This document shows, in pieces, positions 9,480 through 21,161 of a stretch of DNA of 64,000 nt (position 1 is its first letter; each line of letters starts with the position of its first letter). A program made the translations under genes and the position numbers. The stretch is from assembly GCA_920105625.2 (NCBI GenBank), contig OV050030.1, positions 142,442,291 through 142,506,290 on the forward strand. Reading direction: 5' to 3'. The stretch comes from Clusia tigrina. Lineage: Eukaryota > Arthropoda > Insecta > Diptera > Clusiidae. The notes beneath the pieces are model-generated. The model was not told the DNA's origin, made no database searches, and saw nothing but the letters and a program-made list of their open reading frames with translations.

Positions 9480-10700
9480 TCACGAGATATTTCCAAAGGT
9501 ATAATTTCTTATCTTTGCCTCGTCACCGGACAAATGCTAGAAGTTGTATATAAAATATTTAACAAATTTATGAAATTGTGGTGCTACTCCATCCCCAATA
9601 GATTTTAAAATTTCAACAAACTGAACTTCTTCAGGTAAAGCTCTCATATATTGTATTAATGAAACACTGTCAATGTTGATTGTGACCCATGCGGTACAAT
9701 AAGCAAAATCTGTAGAAAATCACCACAACAAAATGGTCTTGTCTCCGAATAACTTATTTTTTTCTGAATCATTTTTAACTAAATCTCTCAATAATCTATC
9801 GATAGATTTCAGTATTAAAAGTGACACATATAGATTTTATCAATGATAATCAATAAGGCCAAATTTATATAGCGACTATGACTTTTATTTACAGGAATAT
9901 TACAAACTCCAGTTTCAACAACCGGAATAATCCATTTAAGCACATTGTAAAATTTTCTGCCCGGATCATCTGAAAGGAATAGCTTAAACTCATTCCGTAA
10001 TGCCAGAGCATTTGCTAGAACATTCAATGCACAAATAATAACAAATAAGTCGCAAATTACATTTGTTGAATGGAATTCTTCGCTCCAATCAAACAATCAC
10101 GCCACTCATTATCATTTGAAGCAATACAAGGCCCACGGCAAGCTTCAATAAAATGATTATAAATCGCATTATTATAAGACATAACATCTTCAAACAATTT
10201 CGGACTAACGACATGCAATAGAAGCAGTTGGAAATGAAAAAGTTCAATATCTCTCGGAGAAACTACATACATGCGTAATATAATTTTATCACCACCACGT
10301 TGTCGCCTCTGCCATCGATTCTGTTGGTCCATCCAAATATAAAGGATAATTTATATTTAACGTAAAAAATGCCAACAATTTAGTTTATCTCACATTTTGT
10401 GCGTACTCTAAAAAAAGGATTCTGTCTATTTGGCAAATAAATATCAAGTCTTATTATGGTATGAGATTGAAAATGCATTGTATAAGCAAAGCTGATTCAG
10501 TTGACCCAACATATCGACCATTTAAAAAATTCCTCACTTCATCAAGTTGAAGTTCTTAATTTTCAGCACATCCTTCCGTACGTACCTACCTGAACAATTC
10601 CACTATCGTAGCCTTTATAGACACATTTGTAAATATATTTAATAATTTTAATAGTAGTGCACACTTTAAAATAAATTTTTTTTTTATTATCTAATTTTAT
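9480..10700 (-). pseudogene. Helitron Rep/helicase, central fragment
   Basis: Read from 10700 down: KIIKYIYKCVYKGYD (the K-Y-x-x-K-Y-x-x-K-G-x-D motif after the Rep domain), DEVRNFLNGRYVGSTES, YLPNRQNPFF, RWQRRQRGGDKIILRMYVVS, ELFHFQLLLLHV, FEDVMSYNN, DNEWRDCL and CDLFVIICALN. Then comes helicase sequence: IDRLLRDLV, KNKLFGDKTILL, YMRALPEEVQFVEIL and IGDG. These are in the order of animal Helitron proteins, which nick and unwind DNA for rolling-circle transposition. Several frames are used. The Rep HUH motif, the Walker A site and both Helitron termini are absent, so it is an internal relic of about 1.2 kb. Confidence 0.8.
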
Positions 10701-11134
10701 TTGCTTTCTTCCCCTTGGGGCAATAATAAATAATAAATATACAAAGTTAATTTGTATTGAATATATAACGCCCACTTTTTGCACAGTGTTCAGTAGGATC
10801 CACATCTCCATAACTGCCAAAATTGTCCCGATTCCGTCAATTGGACCGAAGTTATAGTCATTTTAAAAAAGGTGAAAAAAGTTCCTTATATTGGAAGTAG
10901 GCGTGGTCTTTGTCCAAATCGGCCCATATAGCAATTCTGTATCTTTGTGCAGGCTACACTTTTGCAAAATTTCATTATGATAGCTCTAACGGTGTAGAAA
11001 AAAAGTGGCCAGAGACGGACAGACGGACAGACGGTCGGACAAAATAAAAATTGCTTAGAAAGTGATTCTGATCATATCTGTATATGGGGGGGTCATTAGG
11101 GGGGGTCAATTTGTATGGATCGAAAAAAGTCACC
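10701..11134. other. non-coding repeat-like DNA with short tandem GACGGACA units
   Basis: No gene was seen. GACGGACAGACGGACAGACG sits near 11015, a short tandem motif common in insect interspersed repeats, followed by G-runs at 11084-11105. A frame at 10563-10820 on the minus strand is mostly the Helitron above. Confidence 0.45.
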
Positions 11135-12424
11135 AAGCGGTTGTCAAAATCGTAATCTACGAGAAATTCTAAGAAAGTTTACCCAAGAAACCATGGGTCT
11201 AAAATCAAAATGGAGCTTCCGATTTTTAACGAGAAAGTTTTATTTTATTTTTTTTATTTTTTTAAATTATTTATTTATTTGGATTTGATGATTCAAAAAT
11301 TGGAAGGCCTTGTATTTTAAGTTATGTTACCTGTCCCCTCATTAAAATTAAAATAAACAATTTTGCGATGTTTTGAAAATATCACACTTTTTATTTCAAC
11401 ATTACTTATTTTTAAAGTCTTTCTTGCTATCAATCCTAGGTGTTACGTTTCGACTTTTAACTATGACTGCCATAACACCATCGCGATTTTTTTCAATAGT
11501 TCGACGTGAGACTCTAGTCAGTAGTTGCACAAACCGCTCGGTTCCTTGAATGTGTAGAGGAATTTGTGGATCCATCCAACATCGCGGCAACTGGGCAAAT
11601 TTAGTTCGTGTAAATCACTTGCCAACCCAAAAGCAGTAAAATTCGGAATTGGCATATGTATTAAATTTGATTCCGTATGAACTGATAATGTAATATCATT
11701 ATCAGTAGAAGAACCAATTGATATATTAGAGTCCATAATTAGTCAATTACGAATAATAGATAGCAAAACAGAATCTGGGTTTCAAAGTTAAAATCGTGAA
11801 ATTAAAAACACGTGGACAATAACTGCATATCAATCGAATGCATTCTCTTATGACTGACTTTCTCTGAGAAACTGTTATAATCGTAGCAAAACAGCAAAAG
11901 GAAAAACAATAAAATTCAAATGGAAACAAAAACAATTTCATGGCAAGCTGTGTTTTTTTATTATATTTAAATAGCGGAAGTTCACTTTGTTCATTAGAGT
12001 GGGTCATTTTTTTCTGATTTCTAATTATCTCTTTTTTCTACACATAAAACGAGAACTTTTTTATTACAAAAATTTCATAAATATTTAAATTATTTTTAAA
12101 GATCACAACGATCTTTAATTTTTTCCTGTACCATTTAATGATTAAAAGCTTTTTTAAAATTAATCTAAACATCTAAATTGTTAAGTTATCTAAACAGCTT
12201 TCAAAAGGTCATGAAATTTCCTTTCGAAAAAGCCCAAACATAATTACTTTTGTTAAGTTTTTTAGAAGACTTGATAAAATGTTAACATATTTAGAACGAA
12301 ATAAGTATATGTAAACAAAACTTTCTCGTTAAAAATCGGAAGCTCGATTTTGATTTTAGACACATGGTTTCTTTGGAAAATTTTGTTAGAATTCGTCGTA
12401 GATTACGATTTGGACAACCGCTTT
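11135..12424. mobile_element. unclassified DNA transposon with arms of about 110 bp
   Basis: The left arm 11135-11245 (AAGCGGTTGTCAAAATCGTA...) matches the reverse complement of 12312-12424 (AAGCGGTTGTCCAAATCGTA...) along its whole length with fewer than ten differences. Both arms end near GATTTTTAACGAGAAAGTTT. The roughly 1.05-kb interior holds only short minus-strand frames (11402-11736, 11747-12007) without recognisable motifs. I could not fix a target-site duplication, so the superfamily is unknown. It behaves like a non-autonomous element with long inverted ends. Confidence 0.7.
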
Positions 12425-12855
12425 GTCGAGAAAAAAATTGAAATTGAATCGAGCTAGAAATGTCCGATTGGGTAGTTTTTTCAACTACTTCTACTTTTCC
12501 GCCGGCACAGAATCACTGTAAAATATTGTTTGTTTGAAGATGTGCCCTATTTTCATCCGCTTTACCGCTTTATTTTGAACCGCTTTACCAATCAAAGATC
12601 CGATTATACATGTTTGTTCGTCATCTCAATACCTTGCATTGGGTACCCACGACTCAATCGGACATTTTCAGCTCGAGATATGATTTGTCACGTGAAAAAA
12701 GGTCGAAAAAATACAAAAATTACAATATTTCAAAAACTATTCCATGAAAAAAAATTTAACCTTGATTTTCGAATTCAGCAGATGAAAATACATAAGAAAA
12801 GTCACCTCTCATCAAATGTACATGAAAAAAAATGTATTTTGTAAAGTAGTGTAAT
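12425..12855. other. non-coding stretch with a 23-bp inverted repeat
   Basis: GAGCTAGAAATGTCCGATTG at 12451 and its near-reverse complement at 12652-12674 (3 mismatches in 23) face each other across about 180 bp. No gene was recognised. Confidence 0.45.
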
Positions 12856-12859
12856 TTTT

Positions 12860-13712
12860 TGCTGCTTGTAGCCATTATGGCAGTATCATCCGCGTAAGTT
12901 ACGATTTTGGTATTCTCCGTCAGTGGAAGGTCAACCGTGTCGATTGTGTGGAACACAGGACCTACCTTGCAGTACACCCCCGAACGCTACCTTGCAGTAC
13001 ACCCCCCTTTATAGAGAACAGTGCCTTCTATATTGACCTTTACTCTGAAATGCCGCTCTTCAAGATATGATCTTAAGATATAATAAAACGTCTGAGGTAG
13101 TAACTTTTTCAGTTTAAAGAGTAAGCCAGGGTGCCATACTTTGTCGAACGCCTGTGTTATATCTAGGAAAGCAGTTGTCCAATAACGGGTTTCTTCAAGA
13201 GCGTTTCTTATTATCTCAACATAGCTTCTAAGAATAGCTTTCATCACGCAGAAGGCAATGACATCTGGAATTTTGTTTTTATCAGATAGCCAGTATGTGG
13301 GTTCACCAGTTGGTACTTGTGTAAGGTTGTGTTCTTGAATTGTTTTTAGTAGCTCTCTTCCGTGTTTAGCGTTGTAATCACCAACAGATAAAAATCGTAC
13401 ACCTAATGTTTGAAAAAATGGTAATATTGCCTCAGGGGGCAATACACTGATGTTATGGTTAGCGGTCTATATAGGTCCTGTATTGTTATTCTTATTTTTC
13501 ATAATTGTCTTGTGCTGTGTGTTTTATTTTGTTTTTAATGATGATAGCAGTACCACCGCGTGCTGTACTGGCTGGATGATTTGTGTGATATATGTCGTAC
13601 TGATTTATTTTCAAGAAGCTTTTGCAATAGCATAATCTCAATGTTGTTCTGTTCCATAAATGTTTTGACTTCATTACCATGACGAGAAATCCCGTTCGCA
13701 TTTTATACCTCA
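12860..13712 (-). pseudogene. Jockey-type LINE ORF2 (endonuclease-RT), internally deleted
   Basis: Read from 13712 down: NANG-like start, STARGGTAIIIKNKIKHTAQ and LSVGDYNAKHGRELLKTI (the apurinic endonuclease GDxNAKH block), PTGEPTYW, PDVIAF. It then drops directly into reverse transcriptase: TAFLDITQAFDKVWHPGLL (first aspartate block), LRSYLEERHFRVKV, and YTVDLPLTENTKIVTYADDT near 12870-12960 with the YADD site. The RT fingers are deleted. A 19-bp direct duplication (TACCTTGCAGTACACCCCC at 12962 and 12988) breaks the frame. The 3' end is lost. Confidence 0.85.
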
Positions 13713-13859
13713 ATTTTAAGTTTTTGTTCCATTAAGTCAGTTTAGAGATTACTGTTGTTAATGAATTGAGCATTATTCCCATTTATTTCATAAGGCTTTT
13801 CGGCATACTCTTTAATTCAGTCATGTCATTAGATCGATGTGGGGCGTATGGATTTTCAC

Positions 13860-14385
13860 TGTGCTGGTTGCGTGTTCTGTTTGGCGATTTGCGCATATGT
13901 GCAACCTGGTTGGATTTCGGAAACTGGGGCCTTGTTAAAATTAATGTTTTCAAACATTTTCTGCCTCAGCGTGGGGAATTTTTTTTGCTGTAATCCTTTG
14001 TAACCATTGCACCCTTTGAAATTAGCCGGGTGGTTTCCTCCGCATAATATACATTCCACATCCTGTGATTTCTCTTTACGAGGGCAGTCTGACATTGCAT
14101 GATTGCCAAGGCATTTAACGCATTGAGGAGTATGGTTCCAATATTTTCTAGTGTGGCCTCTGACTCTTTGTGCACTGAGATATTTCCGTTTTATTTTTTT
14201 GTGATTCGAATTTTATTTTTGTGTGGATAATGCTTCAATGCTATAAATGTCTGTATAATTTTTGGTTTGTTTTAAGTTGACATAAAACGTCGACTACTTC
14301 GTTTGTTTTATGTTTGAAACGTTTGTAACATCGAATCCCAGCCTAGTTATTTCCTCTTTTACTTCTTCTGTTGATATTGTGTGCC
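13860..14385 (-). pseudogene. Jockey-type LINE ORF1 (gag-like), C-terminal part
   Basis: From 14380 down: EEVKEEITRLGFDVTNVSNI, then decayed sequence, then a zinc-knuckle array in two frames: CVKCLGNHAMSDCP and CILCGGNHPANFKGCNGYKG. The HPANFKGC form is characteristic of Jockey-clade ORF1 proteins, which bind the element RNA. At its upstream side the frame fuses at about 14385 to a Tc1/mariner transposase duplication, so the N-terminal half is missing. It lies immediately upstream of the matching ORF2 remains. Confidence 0.82.
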
Positions 14386-14464
14386 GGTCTTGATCATCAC
14401 GGAAGAAGTAAGGCCCAAAGACGCCGCCGGCCCATAAACCGCACCGAACCGTAATTTTTTCGGG
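14381..14464 (-). repeat. 84-bp direct repeat, displaced copy
   Basis: GTGCCGGTCTTGATCATCAC...ACCGTAATTTTTTCGGG matches 14661-14744 with about five substitutions, at a distance of 280 bp. The parent copy is in-frame transposase (EKITVWCGLWAGGV). Confidence 0.9.
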
Positions 14465-15310
14465 GCGGCCAATCGACTGGGCCATTTCGTGAGATAACAC
14501 GTTCACCAAACTTGGTTTGCAGAATATTGATTGTAGCCTTCGCTGTGTGGCTTGTGGCGCCGTCCTGTTGGAACCACATGTCCTCCAAGTCCATATTATC
14601 CAATTGGGGCCAAAAATATTCGGTTATCATTGAACGGTAGCGATTCGCATTCACAGTAATGTGCCGGTCTTGATCATCACGGAAGAAGTACGGCCCAATG
14701 ACACCGCCGGCCCACAAACCGCACCAAACCGTAATTTTTTCGGGATGCAATGATGACTCATGGAGTACGTGTGGATGGCTGTCTAACCAATAACGCATAT
14801 TTTGCTTATTGTCGAAGCCATTCAGCCAGAAATGAGCCTCATCGCTGAAGATGATTTTCCGATGAAAATCCGAATCATTTTCAAGTTGTTGCTCAGCCCA
14901 ATTCACGAACATACGACGCTTATGGTGGTCAAGCGGCTTCAGTTCTTGCGTCAATTTGATCTTGTAAGGATGAAGGCCAAGATCTTTTCGCAAAATTCGC
15001 CACAACGACGTCACAGAGATGCCCAACGCTTGTGAACGACGAGAGACACATTTGGGCTTTCTTGAACTGAAGCCTCAGCGGCAGCAATATTCTCAACACT
15101 ACGGGCACTTCTTTGTCTCACTGGCACGGGAACATTTTGTACTGTGCCTGTGGATTCAAATTTTTCCACTAGATGCTCAATTGTTGATCTGCTAGGACAA
15201 TTATGACGACCATAAATTGGACGTAGCGCTCGTAAAGTTGAGGCGACTGACTCCGAATTTCGGTAGTAAATTTTAATAATTTCGACTTGTTGTTAGCTCG
15301 TATATCTTTG
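14386..15310 (-). pseudogene. Tc1/mariner (DD41D, rosa-like) transposase, truncated and internally duplicated
   Basis: The N-terminus is near 15295 (QQVEIIKIYYRNSE). A helix-turn-helix region follows (RPIYGRHNCPSRSTI), then, after a shift, SVTSLWRILRKDLGLHPYKI, the catalytic IIFSDEAHFWLNG and MWFQQDGATSHTA. The spacing to the expected third aspartate would be 41 in intact relatives, but the sequence leaves the family after NGPVDWPPR. There an 84-bp block already present at 14661-14744 is repeated out of frame at 14381-14464. The third catalytic residue and C-terminus are missing. Confidence 0.82.
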
Positions 15311-15444
15311 CACGATGAAATGGCAAACCTTACTGAAGAGAAATGTCAAAAGGGCGGGAAAAAATATGGCGTCGTTTGCTGTCACTATCGATTAACTTTT
15401 GTAGCGTTTCTTTTGAAAAACCCTTTAAATAACCAGAATTTATG

Positions 15445-15804
15445 TACTAATGATTATGTTAATTTTTAGGGTGTTACAGTTCCGCAGTCGACTCGACGAA
15501 GGGCATGGGAATTTCGAATGCACCTTTGACACTTTTACAGTAAGTCAGTTGGCTTGACCAACTGACACCGATTAATAGGTGCGGAACTAGAACACCAGAA
15601 AGGTCAGTACGTAGACTGAAAGTGTTTTTTGTAAATAGTATTGAAAATTTGGTATTTTAAGAATAAAGCTTCTTGTTGTTTTCTAACTAAACAAAGTGAG
15701 TGTTGTTTATTCTGTGAATAAGTGTTAGGTTTGCAGCTACACGCGCGCAGCACAGGCAGCAAGAGGACGCTCCCCGAGGAAACCAGCAAATACGGTCCCC
15801 AACA
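15445..15804 (+). repeat. Gypsy-1 5' LTR, truncated
   Basis: Similarity to the 3' LTR starts around 15445 (GATTATGTTAA...) and runs to GTCCCCAACA at 15804. The U3 start (TGTGAGTTAG in the 3' copy) is absent. Confidence 0.85.
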
Positions 15805-15807
15805 TTT

Positions 15808-15821
15808 TGGCGCAGCCGGTC
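15808..15821 (+). other. Gypsy-1 primer-binding site
   Basis: TGGCGCAGCCGGTC begins four bases after the LTR end. TGGCGCAG is the start of the serine-tRNA-type primer site I remember for 17.6/297-like elements. The same word occurs in Gypsy-2. Confidence 0.75.
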
Positions 15822-16469
15822 TTAAGGACCTATAGGAGGAATCCCTGGGCAAGGAACCCTGAAGCAGGGAAGCATCCTGCAACAAATTAGAAGGAAATCC
15901 AGGGCGGAGAACCCTGAAGCGGAGATTTCATCAGACAGGATAATGGTGAGTAGAGACTATATTAGCGTAGTTTAAGTAGATACTTCTGCGACCCTGAAGG
16001 CGTCGTAACGCTGGTCAAAGAAGTTGCAACAATAGGAACGTTTGCGCTGTTGCACGCAGCTTTATATGGGCAACCATAAACCGTCAGAATGATCGGACGA
16101 TCTACGTATGTCGTACTAGCTGTGAAGATTTTTTTTGTAGGGGAATCGTGTTTGTTTGTCGATAGAGACATTTATATTGTTTTTAATTTGTTTTAATTTA
16201 TACTGTTTTAAAATTGAGAAGGACCAATTTGCATTGATGGAAGGACTTAAAGGACTCCGGTAGACAGCGGATATGGAACTTGTGATAGAAGATAAGTAAA
16301 GAAAGAATCTATATCAAGATAGAATTTATGGTGGAATGTTTTTTAATAAATTTGTATGGAATCATTAAGTAAGATGGAATAACATATTGGAATAAATTGA
16401 TAACAAGTGTTAACAATTATTGGGTTTTATTTGTAATTGGGATACGCCATCTGTTCTGGCATTTAGGAT
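15822..16469 (+). other. Gypsy-1 5' untranslated leader
   Basis: No frame of note. Two imperfect repeats of GGAANCCNGGGC...ACCCTGAAGC...GCAT occur at 15837-15880 and 15890-15930. The same leader occurs in Gypsy-2 (38474-39428). Confidence 0.6.
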
Positions 16470-18720
16470 ATGACAGAGGAAGCGCAAGGGTTACTGCTGA
16501 TACTGGAGCAAATTGGCGAAGCGATTGAAAAACTGGCCGAAACTTTAAGAAAGACGGCAGGTTACGTAAGAACAACGTGTATTACCACAATCAAATAACA
16601 GAATTGCAAAATCTGGGGAGAGAGTTCAACAATAACCACGGATTTTTGTTGCCTCACGCAGTTGAGTACGGCAAAGGAAAATATTTTGCGGAAAATTACG
16701 CAGAGTACGTACATAGTCTGGTCAACGAATGGGCGGATACATTTAGTCCTGAGTTAGAGGGACTAGGACAAACAACTATGACTTTAGTTTCGCTAGACGA
16801 GGAAATAAGGAACAGATTGAAATCAGTACAGTCAGAGGTGGAACTGTTTACTGGGAAAATAGCTGACCAGTTCGAAGCAAGTACGAACAGGGAAGAAGCT
16901 TAGGAGTTGTGGAAACAGGCGAACGTAGAGGAGCCGTGTCACCATTAGAAGTAGCGGATCAAGCCTTAACGGCAATCCAAAAAGGGACAGAAGAAAATTT
17001 GTTCAATTTTCATAAGAAAACAGATTTGAGAGCGCAAAAGGAGTATCTTTAGAATAAGGTAAAGGAACTTTTTAAGAGATTGACGGAAACAGAGGAAGCA
17101 GCAGCGCTGTTGGAAAAGGAGTGTTCAGAATTAAAAAGAAGACGGGCGACCAATAGGATCCCACCGAAAAACGAGAGATCAAAATCAGCATCTGCTGTAT
17201 TTACACAGAAAGTATTGACTTTGCCTCCGAAAGTTTGCTGGCCGGAATATTTAACACCAGAAGGGATAAGCCGCATGTTAAAGCCAAGATTAGTTTTTAG
17301 TCAAGAAAAGCAAGCGGAATTTTTGTTTGGCGCATCTGAAATCGGTGTCGAGCCATTTTCTCCGGGAAGCCCGATAAATAATAAAAATCAGGGATATCCG
17401 CCAAAGGAGCCGGAAGCAGTAACAGTGCAGCAAAGTCCCGATACTGTGGACAGTATTTCGCCTGTACGAACAAACGATCGAAGACTAATTAGTATGAGTC
17501 CGCCACTGGCCAATTACCTCTCAGATCCGGGAGAAGAGAATTTGGAAACTCCCAAAGATATTAATAAAGCTAAGGTTTTACCAGCAATTGAGAAAACACA
17601 AAGGAGTAAAATGGGCATTCTGGAAGTTGTTCCATGCGGTGGAGAAGTTGGTGCCCATGTTCTCAGGAGGCGAGTTGTATCATCTGAGAACTGAGATGAG
17701 GTGCTTCAAAGCAGGTTGTGAGCTAGCACATCAGAGTCTTCCAGAAGCGGACGGGGAACACTTAACAAAGTGTATTAAGCAAAGAACCACAGGTGTAGCG
17801 TTTGATTTACTGGTGCATAGCTCAGTAACCACCCTGGCAGAATTATATGCACCTTTGGATCGGACATATTTAAAACAAAAGTCGTACGACTGTCTCGTTC
17901 GGGAAATTCAGGAATAAATTCAGAAGCCTGGTGAGGAATAGAGAGACTGGGAACGGAGGCTCCAGTCTCTGGGGAACGCTGCTGAGACGGAAGCCAACAG
18001 GCAGTTTCCAGGAAACGTTGCAGCATACAAGGCTTAAGTAGAACGGGCTATGATTTCTGTGTTCAAGGAAGACCTGGTAAATAGGGACTTAGCTAATTAT
18101 ACTCTTACTCTCACGCAACAGCGAACGACAACGCTGGAATCTGCTGGAATGATACTCCTGCAGAGGTAGGACCAGTACATCAGCGAAACGCAAGTCGAGT
18201 CGGTAGATTGACGAGCCAATTTCCGCAACAAAGAGACCAATAATTCCTGGTTGAGAGGTTCCAGCCAATGTAACCCATTTGCTCATTCTGCGATAAGCCA
18301 GAGCACACAAGGGATGAATGCGTTACACGTAAAAACATGCCCTACTGTATGGAGTGCCAAACTTACGGTCATGAGGCAAGTAGACAGTGCCAAGTAGACA
18401 CTAAATGGGATCAAAGTAGAAGGCAGCCAGGTACGAGGCGCCCGATTCCACCTTTGAGGGACAGCAGGGGTAACTTCAGTGGTGCCCGGGTCAATTCAAC
18501 GGAAAGAATAACCTAAGGAAGATATCCTTTCAAAACTGGGAGTGGTCAGCAGCGACCAAATTGGGATTCCAGAAGTGAATCAAGGATAGGCAATAACATA
18601 CATGTAGTCGAATGGGACATCGGGCAGTGGAATGCAGGGTTAGACAATACCAACAAAGGAACCAGGGAAACTTCCAGCGGCCCAGTCGAGGCCAGTAGAC
18701 TGGAAAGCCAAATGAAAGGA
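16470..18720 (+). pseudogene. Gypsy-1 gag
   Basis: The ATG at 16470 opens MTEEAQGLLLILEQIGEAIE, matching the Gypsy-2 gag start. The protein is then spread over several frames: 16577-16903 (LPHAVEYGKGKYFAENYAEY, EEIRNRLKSVQSEVELF), 17080-17694 (charged linker, KVCWPEYLTPEGISR, SPVRTNDRRLISMSPPLANY), then 17588-17917 (capsid-like helices, LVHSSVTTLAELYAPLD). The nucleocapsid around 18320-18700 is recognisable only in pieces (CMECQTYGHEASRQC type). The first part is long, acidic and coiled-coil-like. Gag would form the capsid and bind RNA. It is dead through many shifts. Confidence 0.85.
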
Positions 18721-18800
18721 AGTAATAATTAGGCGGGAAGTACGTGTGACTGGTAATGTAGGAGGAGCAAGAGTCTCTCCAGGAAAAAATTTTTGATTGC

Positions 18801-20393
18801 GTGTTGATTTGGGTAACTGTGATGATTCTAATACCTAGGTTTAGTTTTAATAAGGTTAGAAAGTATAGGCCTATCGCCGCGAACGCGGTACGAGAGTTCA
18901 TAGGCAGGATAATTATGATATTTTTTAGCGAGTGTACGATTGTAAAGGATAACTGCGGTACATGGAGGAAAATATTTGAAGATTTAGGAAGTGGATACGC
19001 GTACATGTTGGGAGCAAAAGGACGTTGTTTCGTTATGAACAGGATAGGTGATGACTTCATCGAGATACCCTGCAAGGAAGCAGCTAGTGGAAAGCTGGTG
19101 CTTTTGCTAGATTCAGGGGCGGAAACCAGCCTTGTAAAATCTAGTGTTTTACGGAAAGGGCTGGATATGAATCAAATAGATGTAAGAACGCTTAATGGAT
19201 CGTTTGTAGGTTGCATCAGGACACTGGTATCGCTAAGAATAGGGCACAGTGGAGTTAAGGGCATCAGTTTTAGAGTGCATGCAGTGGAAATGGATAGGGA
19301 AGGTATCCCGGCCGATGGGATAATTGGACGCGATAATATTTGGGACCTCACCATACTGGATGCGCTAGAAAAGCAGTTATCGTTTTATGATTATAATAAG
19401 AATAGAATCCTCACTCTTCCATTGAAGTCATGGCAGGAAGGAACCGTGAATAGGATTAAGAATTATACAGAGGTAGTGAATGCAAGGTCAACCAGAGTAG
19501 TTACTATGCGTGTCAACACGAAACTTAGGACTCTTCTTTTGCACAAGCAGGAGCTAGCGGACGGCGTATATATGGGGGAGACCATAACGCACGTTGACAA
19601 GGGTGAGGTGTACGCTTGCTTACTCAACGCCTCGGAAAAGGACTACCTGATGGATGAAGATTTTAGACCTAAGTTCACTAGTTATGATAATTTTAAGGAA
19701 CCGAATTATAGAGCGGTTAATCAGATTAAGCAGGTATATATAAGGAAAAGAATGGAGAGAGTGCTAGAATCTCTGAAGTTAGACCCAAGCGTAAATTTAG
19801 AAGAGAAGACATCAATAGAATCCATTTGTTCGACATTCCATGACATATTTTTGCTGGAAGGAGACCGGCTGACGTCTACACCGGAGGTAGAGCATGAAAT
19901 ACCTACTAGAGTGGATCAACCACCAATTAACCAGAAACAATACAGATTGCCGCAAGCTCACAAAGATGAGGTAAACAGGCAAGTATTAAGAATGTTAAAG
20001 GATAACATAATTTCACCGAGTATCGCGACTTGGAACTCGTCAATAATTTTGGTACTAAAGAAGGAAGGTGCTCAGGGTCAAAAGAAGTGGAGAATGGTCG
20101 TCGATTTTAGGAAATTAAACGACACTATCAGGCAGGTGTTCCCGATACCAAGGATAGGAGAAATTCTGGATCTATTGGGACACAGTAGATATTTTTCTAC
20201 ACTTGATTTAGCGAGTGGCTATCACCAAGTTTATGAGTTTAACAGTATGCCCTTTGGATTAACAGGAGCACCGGCTACCTTCCAACGGTTAATGACCCGT
20301 GTGCTAACAGGCTTGCAAGGGTTAGAATGTTTTGTGTATCTGGATGATATTGTAATTTATGATAATAACTTGCAGCAGCATTCGCATCGCTGA
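18801..20393 (+). pseudogene. Gypsy-1 protease and reverse transcriptase (N-terminal two thirds)
   Basis: A 530-residue frame, though the first 60 or so residues may be non-coding read-through. The protease site is LVLLLDSGAETSLVK (Asp at residue 104, codon 19110-19112). RT: PTRVDQPPINQKQYRLPQAH, WNSSIILVLKKEG, WRMVVDFRKLND, FPIPRIGEILDLLG, FSTLDLASGYHQV (first aspartate). It then passes directly to YEFNSMPFGLTGAPATFQRL and FVYLDDIVIY (YLDD site). Roughly 18 residues normally found between YHQV and YEF are missing in frame. It ends at a TGA (20391-20393). Confidence 0.92.
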
Positions 20394-21161
20394 TGTGTAA
20401 ATTTTTGCGAAGGGAGGTGGTTTATTTAGGCCATCGTTGCTCAGAGGCAGGATCACTGCCTGACCCGCAGAAGGTGGAATGCGTTAAGAATTTAGCGATT
20501 CCGAGAAATAGAAAGAAAGTGCAAGCATTCCTAGGACTAGTGAACTATTACAGAAAGTTTGTAGAAGGACTAGCCGGTATTGCGTTGCCGATAATAAGTT
20601 GCTACGAAAAGCAGCAAAGTTCTTGCTGTCAGCAAGCATTCGAGAGGCTAAAAGTAATAATTAGCTCGCCACCGATTTTGGCGTACCCCGACTTTGAGCA
20701 AATTTTTTGTTGACTACTGATGCTAGCAATGAAGCATTAGGGGCAGATACTCCACAATAGAGAAGGAATTCCTAGCCATAGTGTGGGCTACGAAGAATTT
20801 TTGGGCATATCTGTTAGGTCGCCCATTTAAAATACATACTCATCACCAGCCGTTGAGAGGCATAGCCAATTTGAAAGACCAAACTTCTAGGCTAGCCAGG
20901 TTCAGACACAAATTGTCTGAGTATGATTTTGAAATCATATACAAACCTGGGAAAAAGAATCTAAATGCGGATGTGGTCAGCAGAGTACCGCAGCCACATA
21001 AGGTATCAGTAGTGGAAACGAGGGCCAAAGTAAGGTCAGAGAAGGAGAAGGCCGGGAGAGATGTTAGCGATGAGGGTTTCGATGCCAATGAACAAACAGT
21101 CAGTAGTGTGGAATGGCTGGAGGGAAAAAGATATCCAGGCTGTGTTAAAGGGTTTTCATGA
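20393..21161 (+). pseudogene. Gypsy-1 RT thumb and RNase H
   Basis: 20393-20713 carries LRREVVYLGHRCSEAG, FLGLVNYYRKFVEGLAGIA and PPILAYPDF (the thumb/connection of gypsy RTs). After a shift, [11 protein letters not shown] is readable but the middle is cut. 20781-21161 carries [40 protein letters not shown] and [10 protein letters not shown]. The conserved T-D-H of the RNase H catalytic set is T-H-H here, so an active-site aspartate is replaced. Damage is by deletion as well as substitution. Confidence 0.88.

Noticed and set aside
12425..12680. The 23-bp inverted repeat as a separate transposon
   Set aside because: Three mismatches, no duplication and no arms beyond 23 bp; too weak.
18530..19075. 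181-residue minus-strand frame
   Set aside because: Antisense of Gypsy-1 nucleocapsid and protease; no motif.
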